Source: Bradyrhizobium sp. CCGB12 (GTDB lineage: Bacteria; Pseudomonadota; Alphaproteobacteria; Rhizobiales; Xanthobacteraceae). From it: 64,000 nucleotides of DNA. The stretch is from positions 7,192,001-7,256,000 of the forward strand of contig NZ_JANADO010000001.1 of assembly GCF_024199845.1 (NCBI RefSeq), given 5' to 3'. Shown piece after piece: positions 27,866 through 36,565 of this stretch. The first letter of the stretch is position 1. Every line of letters starts with the position of its first letter. The notes under the pieces are model-generated. The model searched no databases. It was not told the DNA's origin and saw only the letters and a program-made list of their open reading frames with translations. The position numbers and the translations under genes were made by a program.

Positions 27866-28471
27866 ATGGACAAGTTCACCACGCTGGAAGGCGTTGCGGC
27901 GCCGCTGAAGATCATCAATGTCGACACCGACATGATCATTCCGAAGCAGTACCTCAAGACCATCAAGCGCACCGGCCTTGGCAAGGGGCTCTTCTCCGAG
28001 CAGCGCTACAAGGACGACGGCAGCGAGAACCCGGATTTCGTCCTCAACCAGCCCGCCTATCGCAATTCGAAGGTGCTGGTCGCCGGCGACAATTTCGGCT
28101 GCGGCTCGAGCCGCGAGCATGCGCCCTGGGCGCTGCTCGACTTCGGCATCCGCTGCGTGATCTCGACCTCGTTCGGCGACATCTTCTACAACAACTGCTT
28201 CAAGAACGGCATTCTGCCGATCCGCGTTGCCCAAGAAGACCTCGACAAGCTGTTCGATGACGCCGAGCGCGGCGCCAACGCGACGCTGACGATCGACCTG
28301 CCGAACCAGGAGATCCGTGGTCCTGACGGCGGCAAGGTCAAGTTCGAGATCGACCCGTTCCGCAAGCACTGCCTGATCAACGGCCTCGACGACATCGGCC
28401 TCACCATGGAGAAGAAGTCGTCGATCGACACCTATGAGGACAAGCTCAAGCGCGAACGCGCCTGGGCCTGA
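27866..28471 (+). CDS. leuD: 3-isopropylmalate dehydratase small subunit
   Basis: A 201-residue swivel-domain subunit that completes isopropylmalate isomerase with LeuC. Signature residues: [19 protein letters not shown] at the N-terminus, [21 protein letters not shown] (near residue 75) and [21 protein letters not shown] 27866 is preceded by GGAAG. It is a separate transcription unit with its own terminator (28546-28580) after a family F repeat. Confidence 0.98.
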   Translation: MDKFTTLEGVAAPLKIINVDTDMIIPKQYLKTIKRTGLGKGLFSEQRYKDDGSENPDFVLNQPAYRNSKVLVAGDNFGCGSSREHAPWALLDFGIRCVISTSFGDIFYNNCFKNGILPIRVAQEDLDKLFDDAERGANATLTIDLPNQEIRGPDGGKVKFEIDPFRKHCLINGLDDIGLTMEKKSSIDTYEDKLKRERAWA

Positions 28472-28482
28472 GCTCATTTTTT

Positions 28483-28534
28483 TGAGCATGATCTTTTCGG
28501 AAAACCGCCGCACACGTTTCCGGATCATGCTCTG
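28483..28534. repeat. Family F intergenic palindrome (copy 1)
   Basis: GAGCATGATC and GATCATGCTC outer arms with TTTTCGGAAAACCG / CACGTTTCCGGA inside. Located between the leuD stop and its terminator. Other copies are at 31059 and 35789. Confidence 0.85.
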
Positions 28535-28545
28535 ATTTTCGTTCG

Positions 28546-28580
28546 AGCCCCGGCGTCCAAAGCGCCGGGGCTTTTTCTTT
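28546..28580 (+). terminator. Intrinsic terminator after leuD
   Basis: AGCCCCGGCG (28546-28555) and CGCCGGGGCT (28563-28572) form a perfect 10-bp stem with a 7-base loop followed by TTTTCTTT. Confidence 0.92.
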
Positions 28581-28608
28581 GCCCTCATCATCCCGTATAG
28601 CTTTGCGC

Positions 28609-29394
28609 ATGCTGCCCGAGATCGTCACCTTCTGGCATGGCCCGATGGACGCGCTGCGCCAGACCTGTCTGCGCTCGCAGCTGGCTGCCGGCCACACGGT
28701 CACCGTCTACAGCTTCGACACCATTCCCGGCCTGCCCGTGGGCATTGCGAACGCGGATGCCGAGGCGATCCTGCCGCACGCGTTCTCGGAAAGACTGCGG
28801 CCGCCGCAGCCCGACGGCAGCTGGCGCGACTGGACCACGCTGCAGTTCAGCGACTTCTTCCGCATGAAGCTGATGGCGAAGAATCTCGGCCTCTGGCTCG
28901 ATGCCGACGTGCTGCTGCTAAAACCCGTCGAGATCGATCCGGCAAAACCCTATTTCGCCTGGGAGCGGTCGCGCCAGCTCGGCAATTCCGTGATCTACCT
29001 TCCGCCCGAGCACGGCATCGTCACCGCCTTCGAGGAGCTGATGGAGCAGGAGGAGCTGACGCCGAACTGGCTGTCCGTGCGCCATCGCATCACCTTCATG
29101 ATCCGCCGCCTGCGCGGCGGCTCGAACCGCCTCTCCGACATCCGCGTCGCGATCTATGGCCCCGCGGCACTGACCGCGCTCGCGCGCCGTACTGGTGAAT
29201 TACAGAACGCCCTGCCGAAGCAGTCGTTCTACGCCGTGCATGCCGAGCCAAAACTGTTCTTCGATCCCTCGAGCTATCTCGGCCTCGTCACCGCCCCCGA
29301 CATCATCGGCCTGCACATCTCGCCCAAGGGACGCGGCGGCGAGAAGCCGATTCCGGGCAGCCTATATGCGTGGGCGGCGGAGCGGTTCGCTTAA
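28609..29394 (+). CDS. Glycosyltransferase-like protein (DXD type)
   Basis: A 261-residue cytosolic protein. The segment NLGLWLDADVLLLKP (near residue 98) contains a DXD motif for metal and nucleotide-sugar binding, and the layout IVTFWHGPMDALRQTCLRSQLAAGH, YSFDTIPGLP matches glycosyltransferase-family-32/capsular-synthesis-type proteins. The donor and acceptor are unknown; cell-surface polysaccharide is likely. TTG 28579 is also in frame, but ATG 28609 lies past the leuD terminator and gives the conserved start. Monocistronic; followed by a family E repeat. Confidence 0.8.
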   Translation: MLPEIVTFWHGPMDALRQTCLRSQLAAGHTVTVYSFDTIPGLPVGIANADAEAILPHAFSERLRPPQPDGSWRDWTTLQFSDFFRMKLMAKNLGLWLDADVLLLKPVEIDPAKPYFAWERSRQLGNSVIYLPPEHGIVTAFEELMEQEELTPNWLSVRHRITFMIRRLRGGSNRLSDIRVAIYGPAALTALARRTGELQNALPKQSFYAVHAEPKLFFDPSSYLGLVTAPDIIGLHISPKGRGGEKPIPGSLYAWAAERFA

Positions 29395-29395
29395 C

Positions 29396-29489
29396 TCTCG
29401 TGCTGCTGAGCCGGGGCCCAGCAATGTGGCGAGATGGGTCCCGGCTCTGCGGAGCGGCACTTCGCGCCGCACCGCGTCCGGGACACGAG
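29396..29489. repeat. Family E intergenic palindrome (copy 2)
   Basis: CTCGTGCTGCTGAGCCGGGGCCC and GGGTCCCGGCTC, with GCGTCCGGGACACGAG at the end. Shorter and more diverged than the copy at 16273. Confidence 0.75.
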
Positions 29490-29602
29490 ACCGACTGTAG
29501 AGACGCCAAACTCCAACGATTCTCAGTTTGATCCAGCGCAACGCGCGCCTGCACCATCGTGCCTAATCTTGCTCCAACACCGCTATTCGAATGGAGCTTC
29601 GC

Positions 29603-30022
29603 ATGAGCACCGCAAGCAGGCCGTATCCCATCGTTCAGGACCTCATCGAGTCCTTTGTCGGCTGGCTGAAGCATCGCCGCGACATGAACGAAATGCGGCA
29701 GCTCGATCGCGCCGATTTCGACCGGATCGCCAGCGATCTCAGGATCGCGCCCGATGATCTGGACGCGCTCGTTCGCCACGGCAAGCATGTCGCCGACGAA
29801 CTGCCGAAGATGCTGGAGCAGCTCGGCATCAACGCCGAAGGGCTCGGCCGCGCGCAACCGCTGCTGCTGCGCGACATGGAGCGGGTCTGCTCGCTCTGCA
29901 ACAACAAGGGACAATGCGACCGCGAGCTCGCCGCCGGCAGCGCCGCGGAGAATTTTCACGGCTACTGCGGCAATGCCGCGACACTGGAGTCACTCGACCG
30001 CGCAGAGATCGTGCCGTACTGA
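29603..30022 (+). CDS. DUF6455 family protein
   Basis: A 139-residue soluble protein with an alpha-helical N-terminus (DMNEMRQLDRADFDRIASDL, LVRHGKHVADELPKMLEQLG) and four cysteines in the C-terminal third (MERVCSLCNNKGQCDREL and HGYCGNAATLE), suggesting metal binding. I assign it to the DUF6455 family by recognition; function unknown. ATG 29603 has GGAG 7 bases before it; ATG 29591 lacks an SD. Confidence 0.75.
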   Translation: MSTASRPYPIVQDLIESFVGWLKHRRDMNEMRQLDRADFDRIASDLRIAPDDLDALVRHGKHVADELPKMLEQLGINAEGLGRAQPLLLRDMERVCSLCNNKGQCDRELAAGSAAENFHGYCGNAATLESLDRAEIVPY

Positions 30023-30191
30023 GTCGCCGGCGGTACTGACGAATGAATTTCTCGGCCGGAACGGGGCCGTCGGCCTGGAGCCCGCAGGGATCGCGAACGT
30101 CGACGCCCTGATCAGGGTACGCTCATTAGACGTTGTAACTGACTATGCTGGATAAGTATTGTGTCGCGTAGACTGGCTCGAACGATACCGC

Positions 30192-31013
30192 ATGACCAAT
30201 TCCGCCAAGACCGGGACGAGGAAGCGACAGTGGCCTTTCGTGCTGGCCCTTGTTGTGCTCGTCTATCTAGCCCTCGCATATGTTCTGGTGCCCACCCTGT
30301 GGATTCACCACGAACACGAAGCAGGGCTCGCTTCGTTGCCGATGCTCACCAGAACATCGGACGATATCCCTGGTGATCCCCTGAATGTTGGACTTGTCGG
30401 CGACGGCGAAGATGTCGTCCGCGCCATGAATGCGGCCGGATGGTTTGCGGCCGACGCCGTGACGCTGCGATCGAGCATCGAGATCGTCGGGAGCGTGGTC
30501 CTGGATCGACCGTATCGCGACGCACCTGTCAGCCCGCTCTATTATCTCGGAAAGAAGGAGCAATACGCGTTCGAGAAGCCTGCAGGGAAAAGTGCAGATC
30601 GGCGGAATCACGTTCGGTTCTGGAAGGCCCTCGAAAAGGGTGATGACGGTCGACCAGTCTGGCTCGGTTCGGCGACTTTCGACCGAGGCGTCGGGCTGAG
30701 CCACGATACCGGACAGGTCACCCATCACATCGCGGCCAATATCGATGCCGAGCGGGATCTCTTGATGGCCGACTTGCGGGCGGCCCGCGTCGTCAGCAAT
30801 GTCTTTCAGATCTCCGGCATAGGCCCGACCCTGTTCGGCCGAAACGGTGGCGGCGACCCCTACTATACCGATGGCGAGATCCACGTCGCCGTCCTGGTGC
30901 CGGGAGCAGCGAACGGACCTGCCGATCCACCGATCATTCCACCGCCCTCACTCATCGCTCTCAAGGATGCCATATGGCACGGCATCGCGCGCCAAGCCGA
31001 AACGACGCCCTAA
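30192..31013 (+). CDS. LssY C-terminal domain membrane protein
   Basis: A 273-residue protein with one N-terminal transmembrane helix (WPFVLALVVLVYLALAYVLV) and a soluble part resembling the LssY_C domain: DPLNVGLVGDGEDVVRAMNAAGW (near 65), RNHVRFWKALEKGDDGRPVWLGSATFDRGVGLSH (around 148-180). In other proteins this domain is attached to PAP2 phosphatases; here it stands alone. The GC content is visibly lower than the neighbours. The role is unknown, perhaps in lipid or envelope processing. I chose ATG 30192 although GTG/TTG starts upstream exist. Confidence 0.75.
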   Translation: MTNSAKTGTRKRQWPFVLALVVLVYLALAYVLVPTLWIHHEHEAGLASLPMLTRTSDDIPGDPLNVGLVGDGEDVVRAMNAAGWFAADAVTLRSSIEIVGSVVLDRPYRDAPVSPLYYLGKKEQYAFEKPAGKSADRRNHVRFWKALEKGDDGRPVWLGSATFDRGVGLSHDTGQVTHHIAANIDAERDLLMADLRAARVVSNVFQISGIGPTLFGRNGGGDPYYTDGEIHVAVLVPGAANGPADPPIIPPPSLIALKDAIWHGIARQAETTP

Positions 31014-31058
31014 GGCGCGAGGGGATTTGGATCAATCGTCATCGCGCTTTAGGCTGTT

Positions 31059-31140
31059 GTTTGAGCATGATCTCCGCGCAAACGCGTTCCGCGTTTGTCG
31101 CGAGGGAAAACCGCTGCACACTTTTCCGGATCACGCTCTA
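31059..31140. repeat. Family F intergenic palindrome (copy 2)
   Basis: TTGAGCATGATCTCC with an inner CGCAAACGCGTTCCGCGTTTGTCG hairpin and TTTTCCGGATCACGCTC at the right end. It stands in tandem with a family D copy, together filling most of 31014-31438. Confidence 0.85.
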
Positions 31141-31179
31141 AAGCGCGATGGGATCAGGCCTGATTGCGACTACAGACTC

Positions 31180-31322
31180 CCTCTCCCGCTTGCGGGAGAG
31201 GGTCGGGGAGAGGGTGTTTCCGCAATGGGACACCCCCCAAGAGGAGAAAGCCCTCACCCGGCGCGCGGGACGATGCTTCGCATCGCCCGGACGCGCCGAC
31301 CTCTCCCGCAAGCGGGAGAGGT
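31180..31322. repeat. Family D intergenic palindrome (copy 5)
   Basis: CCTCTCCCGCTTGCGGGAGAGG on the left and CCTCTCCCGCAAGCGGGAGAGG on the right, with GACGATGCTTCGCATCGCCC inside. Located downstream of the LssY-C gene and towards the convergent HAD gene. Confidence 0.9.
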
Positions 31323-31438
31323 GAACGAGCGGCCGCGCTAATCGATTCAACCTAAAGCCATTCCGCTCTAGCTTTTGCTCATTCGTGCAGGCGCTCCAGT
31401 GTCGAGCCACGCCGACGCGGCATGGCTGGCGACGGGAA

Positions 31439-32104
31439 CTATCCGTTCAGCATCGCGACAACCACGCGCGCAAGATCGGCAGCGTCTTCCACCAGCTGAT
31501 CAGCCCCGGCCATTTCGAGTTCGTCGCGGCTGCGATATCCCCAGAGCACGCCGAGGCCGCGCATCTTGACCGCATGAGCACCGTTGATGTCGTGACTGCG
31601 ATCGCCGACCATAAGGCTGTGTGAGGCGGAGATATCATACGCGGACAGGATATGGGCGAGCAGCTCCGGCTTGTGATCCAGTTCTCCGCCCGGCACCGAG
31701 CCGTGGATGCCGTCAAAGTACGTCGCGAGCTTCAAGTTCTCTAGTATTCGCCGCGCGAAGACTTCGCGCTTCGATGTCGCCAGGTAGACTTGCAATTCCG
31801 CGTGCCGCATCGCTCGGAGCGCATCACCAATTCCGGGATAAGGCTCGCTTCCGAGCAGGCCGCTTTTGCCATAGTGCTGGCGATACGCCACGACGGCCTC
31901 ATCGATCCGGTCGTCGCCATATGTCGCAAGCAACGCCCGCAAGACGTCTTCGAGCGGCGGCCCGATAAAGCGCTTGATATCGAGTGCGTCGCCGGGCTCA
32001 TGACCGAGCGCACGCAACGCGGCCAGACAGCTCGCGGCAATGCCCGGCTGGGAATCGACCAATGTTCCGTCGAGATCGAGGAGAACGCAACGCGCTGAGC
32101 CCAC
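31439..32104 (-). CDS. HAD-family phosphatase (Gph-like)
   Basis: A 221-residue haloacid-dehalogenase-type phosphatase. Motif I LLDLDGTLVDSQPG has the nucleophilic aspartate, motif II YLATSKREVF, and motif IV LMVGDRSHDINGAHAVKMRG; the cap region contains IGPPLEDVLRALL, resembling phosphoglycolate phosphatase. The start is a GTG at 32104, 2 bases after the stop of the CitE-like gene; the longer open frame to 32455 overlaps that gene in another frame and is rejected. Translational coupling with the upstream gene is likely. Substrate unproven. Confidence 0.85.
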   Translation of the reverse strand: MGSARCVLLDLDGTLVDSQPGIAASCLAALRALGHEPGDALDIKRFIGPPLEDVLRALLATYGDDRIDEAVVAYRQHYGKSGLLGSEPYPGIGDALRAMRHAELQVYLATSKREVFARRILENLKLATYFDGIHGSVPGGELDHKPELLAHILSAYDISASHSLMVGDRSHDINGAHAVKMRGLGVLWGYRSRDELEMAGADQLVEDAADLARVVVAMLNG

Positions 32105-32106
32105 CC

Positions 32107-32988
32107 TCAGCCCTTCGCCATCGCCGCAATCGCGTCCGCGATCTCGATGGTGCGGCGAGCCATGTCGGCGTGCAGGCGCTCTACCATGGCGCCGTCTAGG
32201 CGGATTGCGCCGCGCGAGACGTTCTCCGGCAGCTCGAACGCCGCGATGATCTTTCGCGCGCGCGCGACTTCCTCCTCGGGGGGTGTGAAGATCGCGTTGC
32301 AGGCGTCGATCTGCGAGGGGTGGATCAACGTCTTGCCGTCGAAGCCGAGATCGCGGCCTTGCGCGCATTCGGTAGCAAAGCCATCGGAATTGGCGATGTC
32401 GCTGTAGGGGCCGTCGAGGATTTCGAGACCGTGGGCGCGCGTCGCCAGGATGCAATGGGTGATCATCGGGATCATCGCGGCACGGCCCGGCAGCATCTTG
32501 ATGCGCGTCTCGCGCGAGATGTCGTTCGGGCCGAACACAAAGCCTGACAGCCGCCTCGATGGATCGCGGCCGGCGGCCGCCAATTCCTCGGCGTCCAGCA
32601 CGGCGCGCGCGGTCTCGATCATGGCCCAGACCTTCACGGTCGGCGCGGCGCCGAGCTCGGCGAGCTTTCGGCCGATCGCGTCGAGATCTTCGACACTTGA
32701 AACTTTTGGAACCAGGATGCCATCAGGCGAGGCCTTGGCGGCCATCGCGACGTCATCGGCCCACCAGGCCGTGTCGAGACCGTTGGTCCGGATCAAAATC
32801 TCGCGCTTGCCAAAGCCCTTGGCCGCGATCGCAGCAGCGATGCCGTCGCGCGCCACCGCCTTGGCGTCAGGGGCGACGGAATCCTCGAGATCGAGGATCA
32901 GGCCGTCGGCGGCGAGATTGCGCGCCTTTTCCAACGCGCGGGGGTTGGAGCCGGGCATGAACAGATGGCTGCGGCGCGGGCGGGTCAT
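32107..32988 (-). CDS. HpcH/HpaI-family CoA ester lyase (CitE-like)
   Basis: A 293-residue TIM-barrel enzyme. PRRSHLFMPGSNPRALEKARNLAADGLILDLEDSVAP is the conserved CitE/malyl-CoA lyase start with the metal-binding acidic residues, followed by VKVWAMIETARAVLD (catalytic glutamate region) and FVFGPNDISRE. These proteins cleave or hydrolyse beta-hydroxyacyl-CoA esters such as citramalyl- or malyl-CoA; the exact substrate is not determined by sequence. First gene of the two-gene unit with the HAD phosphatase. Divergent from the carbonic anhydrase gene. Confidence 0.9.
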   Translation of the reverse strand: MTRPRRSHLFMPGSNPRALEKARNLAADGLILDLEDSVAPDAKAVARDGIAAAIAAKGFGKREILIRTNGLDTAWWADDVAMAAKASPDGILVPKVSSVEDLDAIGRKLAELGAAPTVKVWAMIETARAVLDAEELAAAGRDPSRRLSGFVFGPNDISRETRIKMLPGRAAMIPMITHCILATRAHGLEILDGPYSDIANSDGFATECAQGRDLGFDGKTLIHPSQIDACNAIFTPPEEEVARARKIIAAFELPENVSRGAIRLDGAMVERLHADMARRTIEIADAIAAMAKG

Positions 32989-33090
32989 GCAAGCGTTCCT
33001 TCCGGTTGGCTATTCACTGGAGGCGATAGCACCTGGCCTGCCTATTCGAAAGGCTTGTTCGCCCCTGCGGCATATGGTTAGGCATAGGCC

Positions 33091-33735
33091 ATGATCACAT
33101 TCCCGAAGTCCTTGCTGGAAGGCTACAACGCCTTCGCCACCAACCGGCTGCCGGCCGAGCAGAGCCGCTACCGCGAACTGTCGGTGAAGGGGCAATCGCC
33201 GGAAGTGATGGTGATCGGCTGCTGCGACAGCCGCGTCTCGCCCGAGGCGATCTTCGATGTCGGTCCGGGCGAATTGTTCGTCGTCCGCAATATCGCCAAT
33301 CTGGTGCCGACCTATCAGCCCGACGCCAACGCCCATGGCGTCTCGGCTGCGCTGGAATATGCGGTGACGGTGCTGAAGGTAAAGCACATCGTCATCCTCG
33401 GCCACGCGCAATGCGGCGGCATCCGCGCCTTCGTCGACAAGATCGAGCCGCTGACGCCCGGCGACTTCATCGGCAAGTGGATGCAGATGTTCATCAAGCC
33501 CGGCGAGGTGGTCGAGCAGCGCGACCACGAGACCATGGCGCAGTTCGTCGAGCGCATCGAGAAGGCCGCCGTGTTCCGCAGCCTGGAGAACCTGATGACG
33601 TTCCCGTTCGTGCGCAAGGCGGTCGAGAGCGGCCAGATGCAGCTGCACGGCGCTTATTTCGGCGTCGCCGAGGGGACGCTGTTCGTGCTGGACAAGGTGA
33701 GCAAGGAATTCAAGAGCGCGCGCGGCGCGGCGTAG
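33091..33735 (+). CDS. Beta-class carbonic anhydrase
   Basis: A 214-residue zinc enzyme interconverting CO2 and bicarbonate. The zinc ligands and catalytic dyad are in VIGCCDSRVSPEAIFDVGPGE and ILGHAQCGGIRAF, with the characteristic RNIANLVPTY between. ATG 33091 gives the family-typical start ITFPKSLLEGYNAF. Cytosolic; monocistronic; divergent from the CitE-like gene. A family B repeat follows. Confidence 0.95.
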   Translation: MITFPKSLLEGYNAFATNRLPAEQSRYRELSVKGQSPEVMVIGCCDSRVSPEAIFDVGPGELFVVRNIANLVPTYQPDANAHGVSAALEYAVTVLKVKHIVILGHAQCGGIRAFVDKIEPLTPGDFIGKWMQMFIKPGEVVEQRDHETMAQFVERIEKAAVFRSLENLMTFPFVRKAVESGQMQLHGAYFGVAEGTLFVLDKVSKEFKSARGAA

Positions 33736-33746
33736 CGCACCGCTCT

Positions 33747-33836
33747 CGTAGGGTGGGCAAAGCGAAGCGTGCCCACCGCCTATCGCAATCGGAAAAAATG
33801 GTGGGCACGGCGCTTTGCGCCTTTGCCCACCCTACG
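33747..33836. repeat. Family B intergenic palindrome (copy 2)
   Basis: CGTAGGGTGGGCAAAGCGAAGC on the left and CTTTGCCCACCCTACG on the right; inner arms CGTGCCCACC / GGTGGGCACGG. It separates the convergent carbonic anhydrase and asd genes and may terminate both. Confidence 0.9.
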
Positions 33837-33842
33837 GCACCG

Positions 33843-34877
33843 TCAGGCCGCCTTCTTCTTCGCGCTGATCAGCTTGCGGTTGATCAGGACTTCCGCGATC
33901 TGGATCGCGTTGAGCGCGGCGCCCTTGCGCAGATTGTCAGACACGCACCACAGCACGAGACCGTTCTCCACCGTCGCGTCCTCGCGGATGCGGCTGATGT
34001 AAGTCGCGTCCTCGCCGGCCGCCTCATACGGCGTGGCGTAGCCACCGGGCTCCTGCTTGTCGATGACGAGGCAGCCGGGCGCCTTGCGCAGGATCTCGCG
34101 GGCTTCGTCGGCGGTGATCGGATTCTCGAACTCGATGTTGACGGCCTCGGAGTGGCCGACGAAGACCGGCACGCGCACGCAGGTCGCCGAGAGCTTGATC
34201 TTGGGATCAAGGATCTTCTTGGTCTCCGCCATCATCTTCCACTCTTCCTTGGTGTAGCCGTCCTCCATGAAGACGTCGATGTGGGGGATGACATTGAAGG
34301 CGATGCGCTTGGGGAATTTCTTCGCGATCAGCTCGTCATTGGTGTAGACGGCCTTGGTCTGCGAGAACAATTCGTCCATCGCGTCCTTGCCGGCACCCGA
34401 GACCGATTGATAGGTCGAGACGACGACGCGCTTGATGGTCGCCTTGTCGTGCAGCGGCTTGAGCGCGACGACGAGCTGCGCGGTCGAGCAGTTCGGGTTG
34501 GCGATGATGTTCTTCTTCTTGAAGCCTTCCGTCGCGGCTGCATTCACTTCCGGCACGATCAGCGGCACGTCCGGATCCATGCGCCAAGCGGAGGAATTGT
34601 CGATCACGACCGCGCCGGCGGCGCCGATCTGCGGCGACCATTCCTTCGACACCGAGCCGCCCGCCGACATCAGGCAGATGTCGACGTCGGAGAAATCAAA
34701 GTGCTCGAGCGCCTTGCACTTCAGGGTGCGGTCGCCATAGGAGACTTCGACGCCGATGCTGCGGCGCGACGCCAGGGCCACGACCTCGTCCGCGGGGAAT
34801 TTGCGCTCATCGAGGATGTTGAGCATTTCCCGTCCGACATTGCCGGTCGCGCCGACGACTGCGACTTTGTAACCCAT
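33843..34877 (-). CDS. asd: Aspartate-semialdehyde dehydrogenase
   Basis: A 344-residue enzyme forming aspartate semialdehyde for lysine, threonine, methionine and peptidoglycan synthesis. NADP-binding GATGNVGREMLNIL begins the protein; the catalytic cysteine is in IIANPNCSTAQLVVALKPLH (near 132) and the substrate-binding CVRVPVFVGHSEAVNIEFE carries the catalytic histidine. Length and start are typical. Its product feeds DapA upstream of dapF, which is 20 kb away. Confidence 0.98.
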   Translation of the reverse strand: MGYKVAVVGATGNVGREMLNILDERKFPADEVVALASRRSIGVEVSYGDRTLKCKALEHFDFSDVDICLMSAGGSVSKEWSPQIGAAGAVVIDNSSAWRMDPDVPLIVPEVNAAATEGFKKKNIIANPNCSTAQLVVALKPLHDKATIKRVVVSTYQSVSGAGKDAMDELFSQTKAVYTNDELIAKKFPKRIAFNVIPHIDVFMEDGYTKEEWKMMAETKKILDPKIKLSATCVRVPVFVGHSEAVNIEFENPITADEAREILRKAPGCLVIDKQEPGGYATPYEAAGEDATYISRIREDATVENGLVLWCVSDNLRKGAALNAIQIAEVLINRKLISAKKKAA

Positions 34878-34993
34878 CGTTCACTCTCCGACGAAAAAGC
34901 CCGTTCCCGAAGCTGACGCTTAAACAGGAAGAGCAGCGCTTCTATGCGAGAACCGGCCTCAAGACAACGTTGGACCATGCCCGAAGGCCGTGG

Positions 34994-35782
34994 ATGCAGT
35001 CGCCTGAGGCCAGAACGGCCGTTAGCCCTACCCAGATCCATCTGGCGCTTGCAGCCTTCGCCGACGAGGTCGTCGGCACGCTGGCGCGCCTGATCGCCTA
35101 TGTGGGGGCGCTCGCCCTGTTTGCCATCCTCGCCCTCGCAGCGCTCGGCCAGCTGCCTGACTTGCGCGAGGATGAGCCGGCGGACAAACCAGGCTGGAGC
35201 GTGGCAGATCGCTCGCATCCGGCCTTCGCCGTCAGTCGGCTCGATTCATCCGAGAAAACAGCCGCTTACACCATTTTCAGACATCCCGAAGGCGGCCGCA
35301 GGGACGTGCTGCGCTGGGACGGCGAGGCAGACAAGCCTGTGGCCCAGCTCGAAATCTACCGGGAAGGCGGCGAGTTCGACGTGACCCGTCCGGCGACGGC
35401 GGATCTGGCGGTCCAGATGGGATTGGGCGCAGCTGATACGCTGGAGCAGGCCGGCCTGATCGACACCAAATTCGGCCCCGTCGCCCTGTTCCGGCCGATC
35501 GGCACGGCGGAGGGTGCGCGCGCTTGCCTCGGCTATCTCAAGCGCAACGAGGAGCCGGCACTGCAGATCTCCGGCTTCTCCTGCCAGGGCGACACAATGC
35601 CCATCAGGCGCGCGGCGATCGCCTGCACGCTGAACCGGCTGACGCTGCTGGCCTCCGGCAACGAGCCCAGGCTGGCGGAATTGTTCGCCCATGCCGACCT
35701 GAAGCGCCGCGCCTGCGATTCCCGGGGATCGTCGGACTGGCTGCTGGGCGCGGCGAACGCGCAATTGCGCGGGGCGCTATAG
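34994..35782 (+). CDS. Membrane-anchored hypothetical protein
   Basis: A 262-residue protein with one transmembrane helix near residues 38-58 (LIAYVGALALFAILALAALG) after a short cytosolic N-terminus, and a periplasmic part of about 200 residues containing FRHPEGGRRDVLRWDG and ISGFSCQGDTMPIRRAAIACTLNRLTLLASG. I do not recognise a named domain; similar conserved proteins occur in Bradyrhizobium. ATG 34994 follows GAAGG; TTG 34970 is also in frame. Divergent from asd with 116 bases between starts. Followed by a family F repeat. Confidence 0.75.
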   Translation: MQSPEARTAVSPTQIHLALAAFADEVVGTLARLIAYVGALALFAILALAALGQLPDLREDEPADKPGWSVADRSHPAFAVSRLDSSEKTAAYTIFRHPEGGRRDVLRWDGEADKPVAQLEIYREGGEFDVTRPATADLAVQMGLGAADTLEQAGLIDTKFGPVALFRPIGTAEGARACLGYLKRNEEPALQISGFSCQGDTMPIRRAAIACTLNRLTLLASGNEPRLAELFAHADLKRRACDSRGSSDWLLGAANAQLRGAL

Positions 35783-35788
35783 GTCATT

Positions 35789-35864
35789 GTTTGAGCGTGA
35801 TCTTTCCGGAAAACCGCTGCACGCTTTGCGCTAACGCGGCCCTGCGGGTCCGGATCACGCTCCG
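35789..35864. repeat. Family F intergenic palindrome (copy 3)
   Basis: TTGAGCGTGATCTTTCCGG and CCGGATCACGCTC, with an inner GCGGCCCTGCGGG segment. It follows directly on the hypothetical gene at 34994. Confidence 0.8.
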
Positions 35865-36021
35865 GGCCGCATGAAGCCCAAGTGGCTGGTATTCATGCAA
35901 CTTTTGCCGGCGCGCACGATTATTCCCCCCTGGTGTGACCCAATAGACCTAGTTGCAACCGCCCCGGCCGGGCTAGTATGGGATGAAATCGACTGGCGGC
36001 CTGCCGCCTGAAGGGGACGTG

Positions 36022-36405
36022 ATGAGCTTGAAATTCTCTGCGGCGAACACATTGGCGACCTGGCTTGCGGCGGGCGCCGTCATTGCCATGTCCCTTGCTT
36101 CGCCGGCCGTGGCCGACACCAAGACCAAGCGCTATGACGAGCGCGGCCGGCATTATTATGGCCCGAGCGGTCCCAACGCGGTCTATCAGCAGGGCCGCAC
36201 CCGCATCTATGTGAGCAAGCGCTCCTGGCTCGACGGCGGCACCGAGGTCAATCCGGGCGACCGCAAGTTCACCGACTACGCCTTCCCGCCGGCCGTGGGC
36301 TATCCGTCCTTCGCCCGCGAAAACCTCAACCGTCCGATCGACCGCCAGCCGCTCTCGCCACCGGCCGATGTCGGCGGCTATCCGCAGAACTTCCCGCTGT
36401 ACTGA
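36022..36405 (+). CDS. Exported hypothetical protein
   Basis: A 127-residue protein. A signal peptide (LATWLAAGAVIAMSLASPAVA) is followed by a polar domain beginning DTKTKRYDERGRHYYGPSG and containing RIYVSKRSWLDGGTEVNPGDRKFTDYAFPP, with a C-terminal Pro-rich end. I recognise no named domain, but it looks like a conserved periplasmic protein of Bradyrhizobium. ATG 36022 is chosen at the signal peptide, with AAGGGG upstream. A strong hairpin terminator follows 23 bases after the stop. Confidence 0.75.
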   Translation: MSLKFSAANTLATWLAAGAVIAMSLASPAVADTKTKRYDERGRHYYGPSGPNAVYQQGRTRIYVSKRSWLDGGTEVNPGDRKFTDYAFPPAVGYPSFARENLNRPIDRQPLSPPADVGGYPQNFPLY

Positions 36406-36427
36406 GCGGACGTAACTGATCGAATCA

Positions 36428-36461
36428 AAATGGCCGGGCTCGCGCCCGGCCATTTGTTTTT
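36428..36461 (+). terminator. Intrinsic terminator, possibly bidirectional
   Basis: ATGGCCGGGC and GCCCGGCCAT form a 10-bp stem around TCGC, followed by TTGTTTTT and preceded by AAAA. Related in sequence to the terminators at 58680 and 59835. Confidence 0.9.
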
Positions 36462-36470
36462 ACGAGATGC

Positions 36471-36563
36471 CGTAGGGTGGGCAAAGCGCAGCATGCCCAC
36501 CATATCGTTCGCAATTATGGAAAGATGGTGGACACGGCGCTTTGCGCCTTTGCCCACCCTACG
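36471..36563. repeat. Family B palindrome, 3' side of the acetyltransferase
   Basis: Same orientation as the copy at 157. It ends 2 bases before the acetyltransferase stop codon and, with the inverted copy at 37253-37344, brackets that gene. Confidence 0.9.
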
Positions 36564-36565
36564 AT

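Noticed and set aside
31439..32455. 338-codon version of the HAD phosphatase
   Set aside because: The first 117 codons are antisense-frame overlap with the CitE-like gene; the conserved domain begins at the GTG at 32104.
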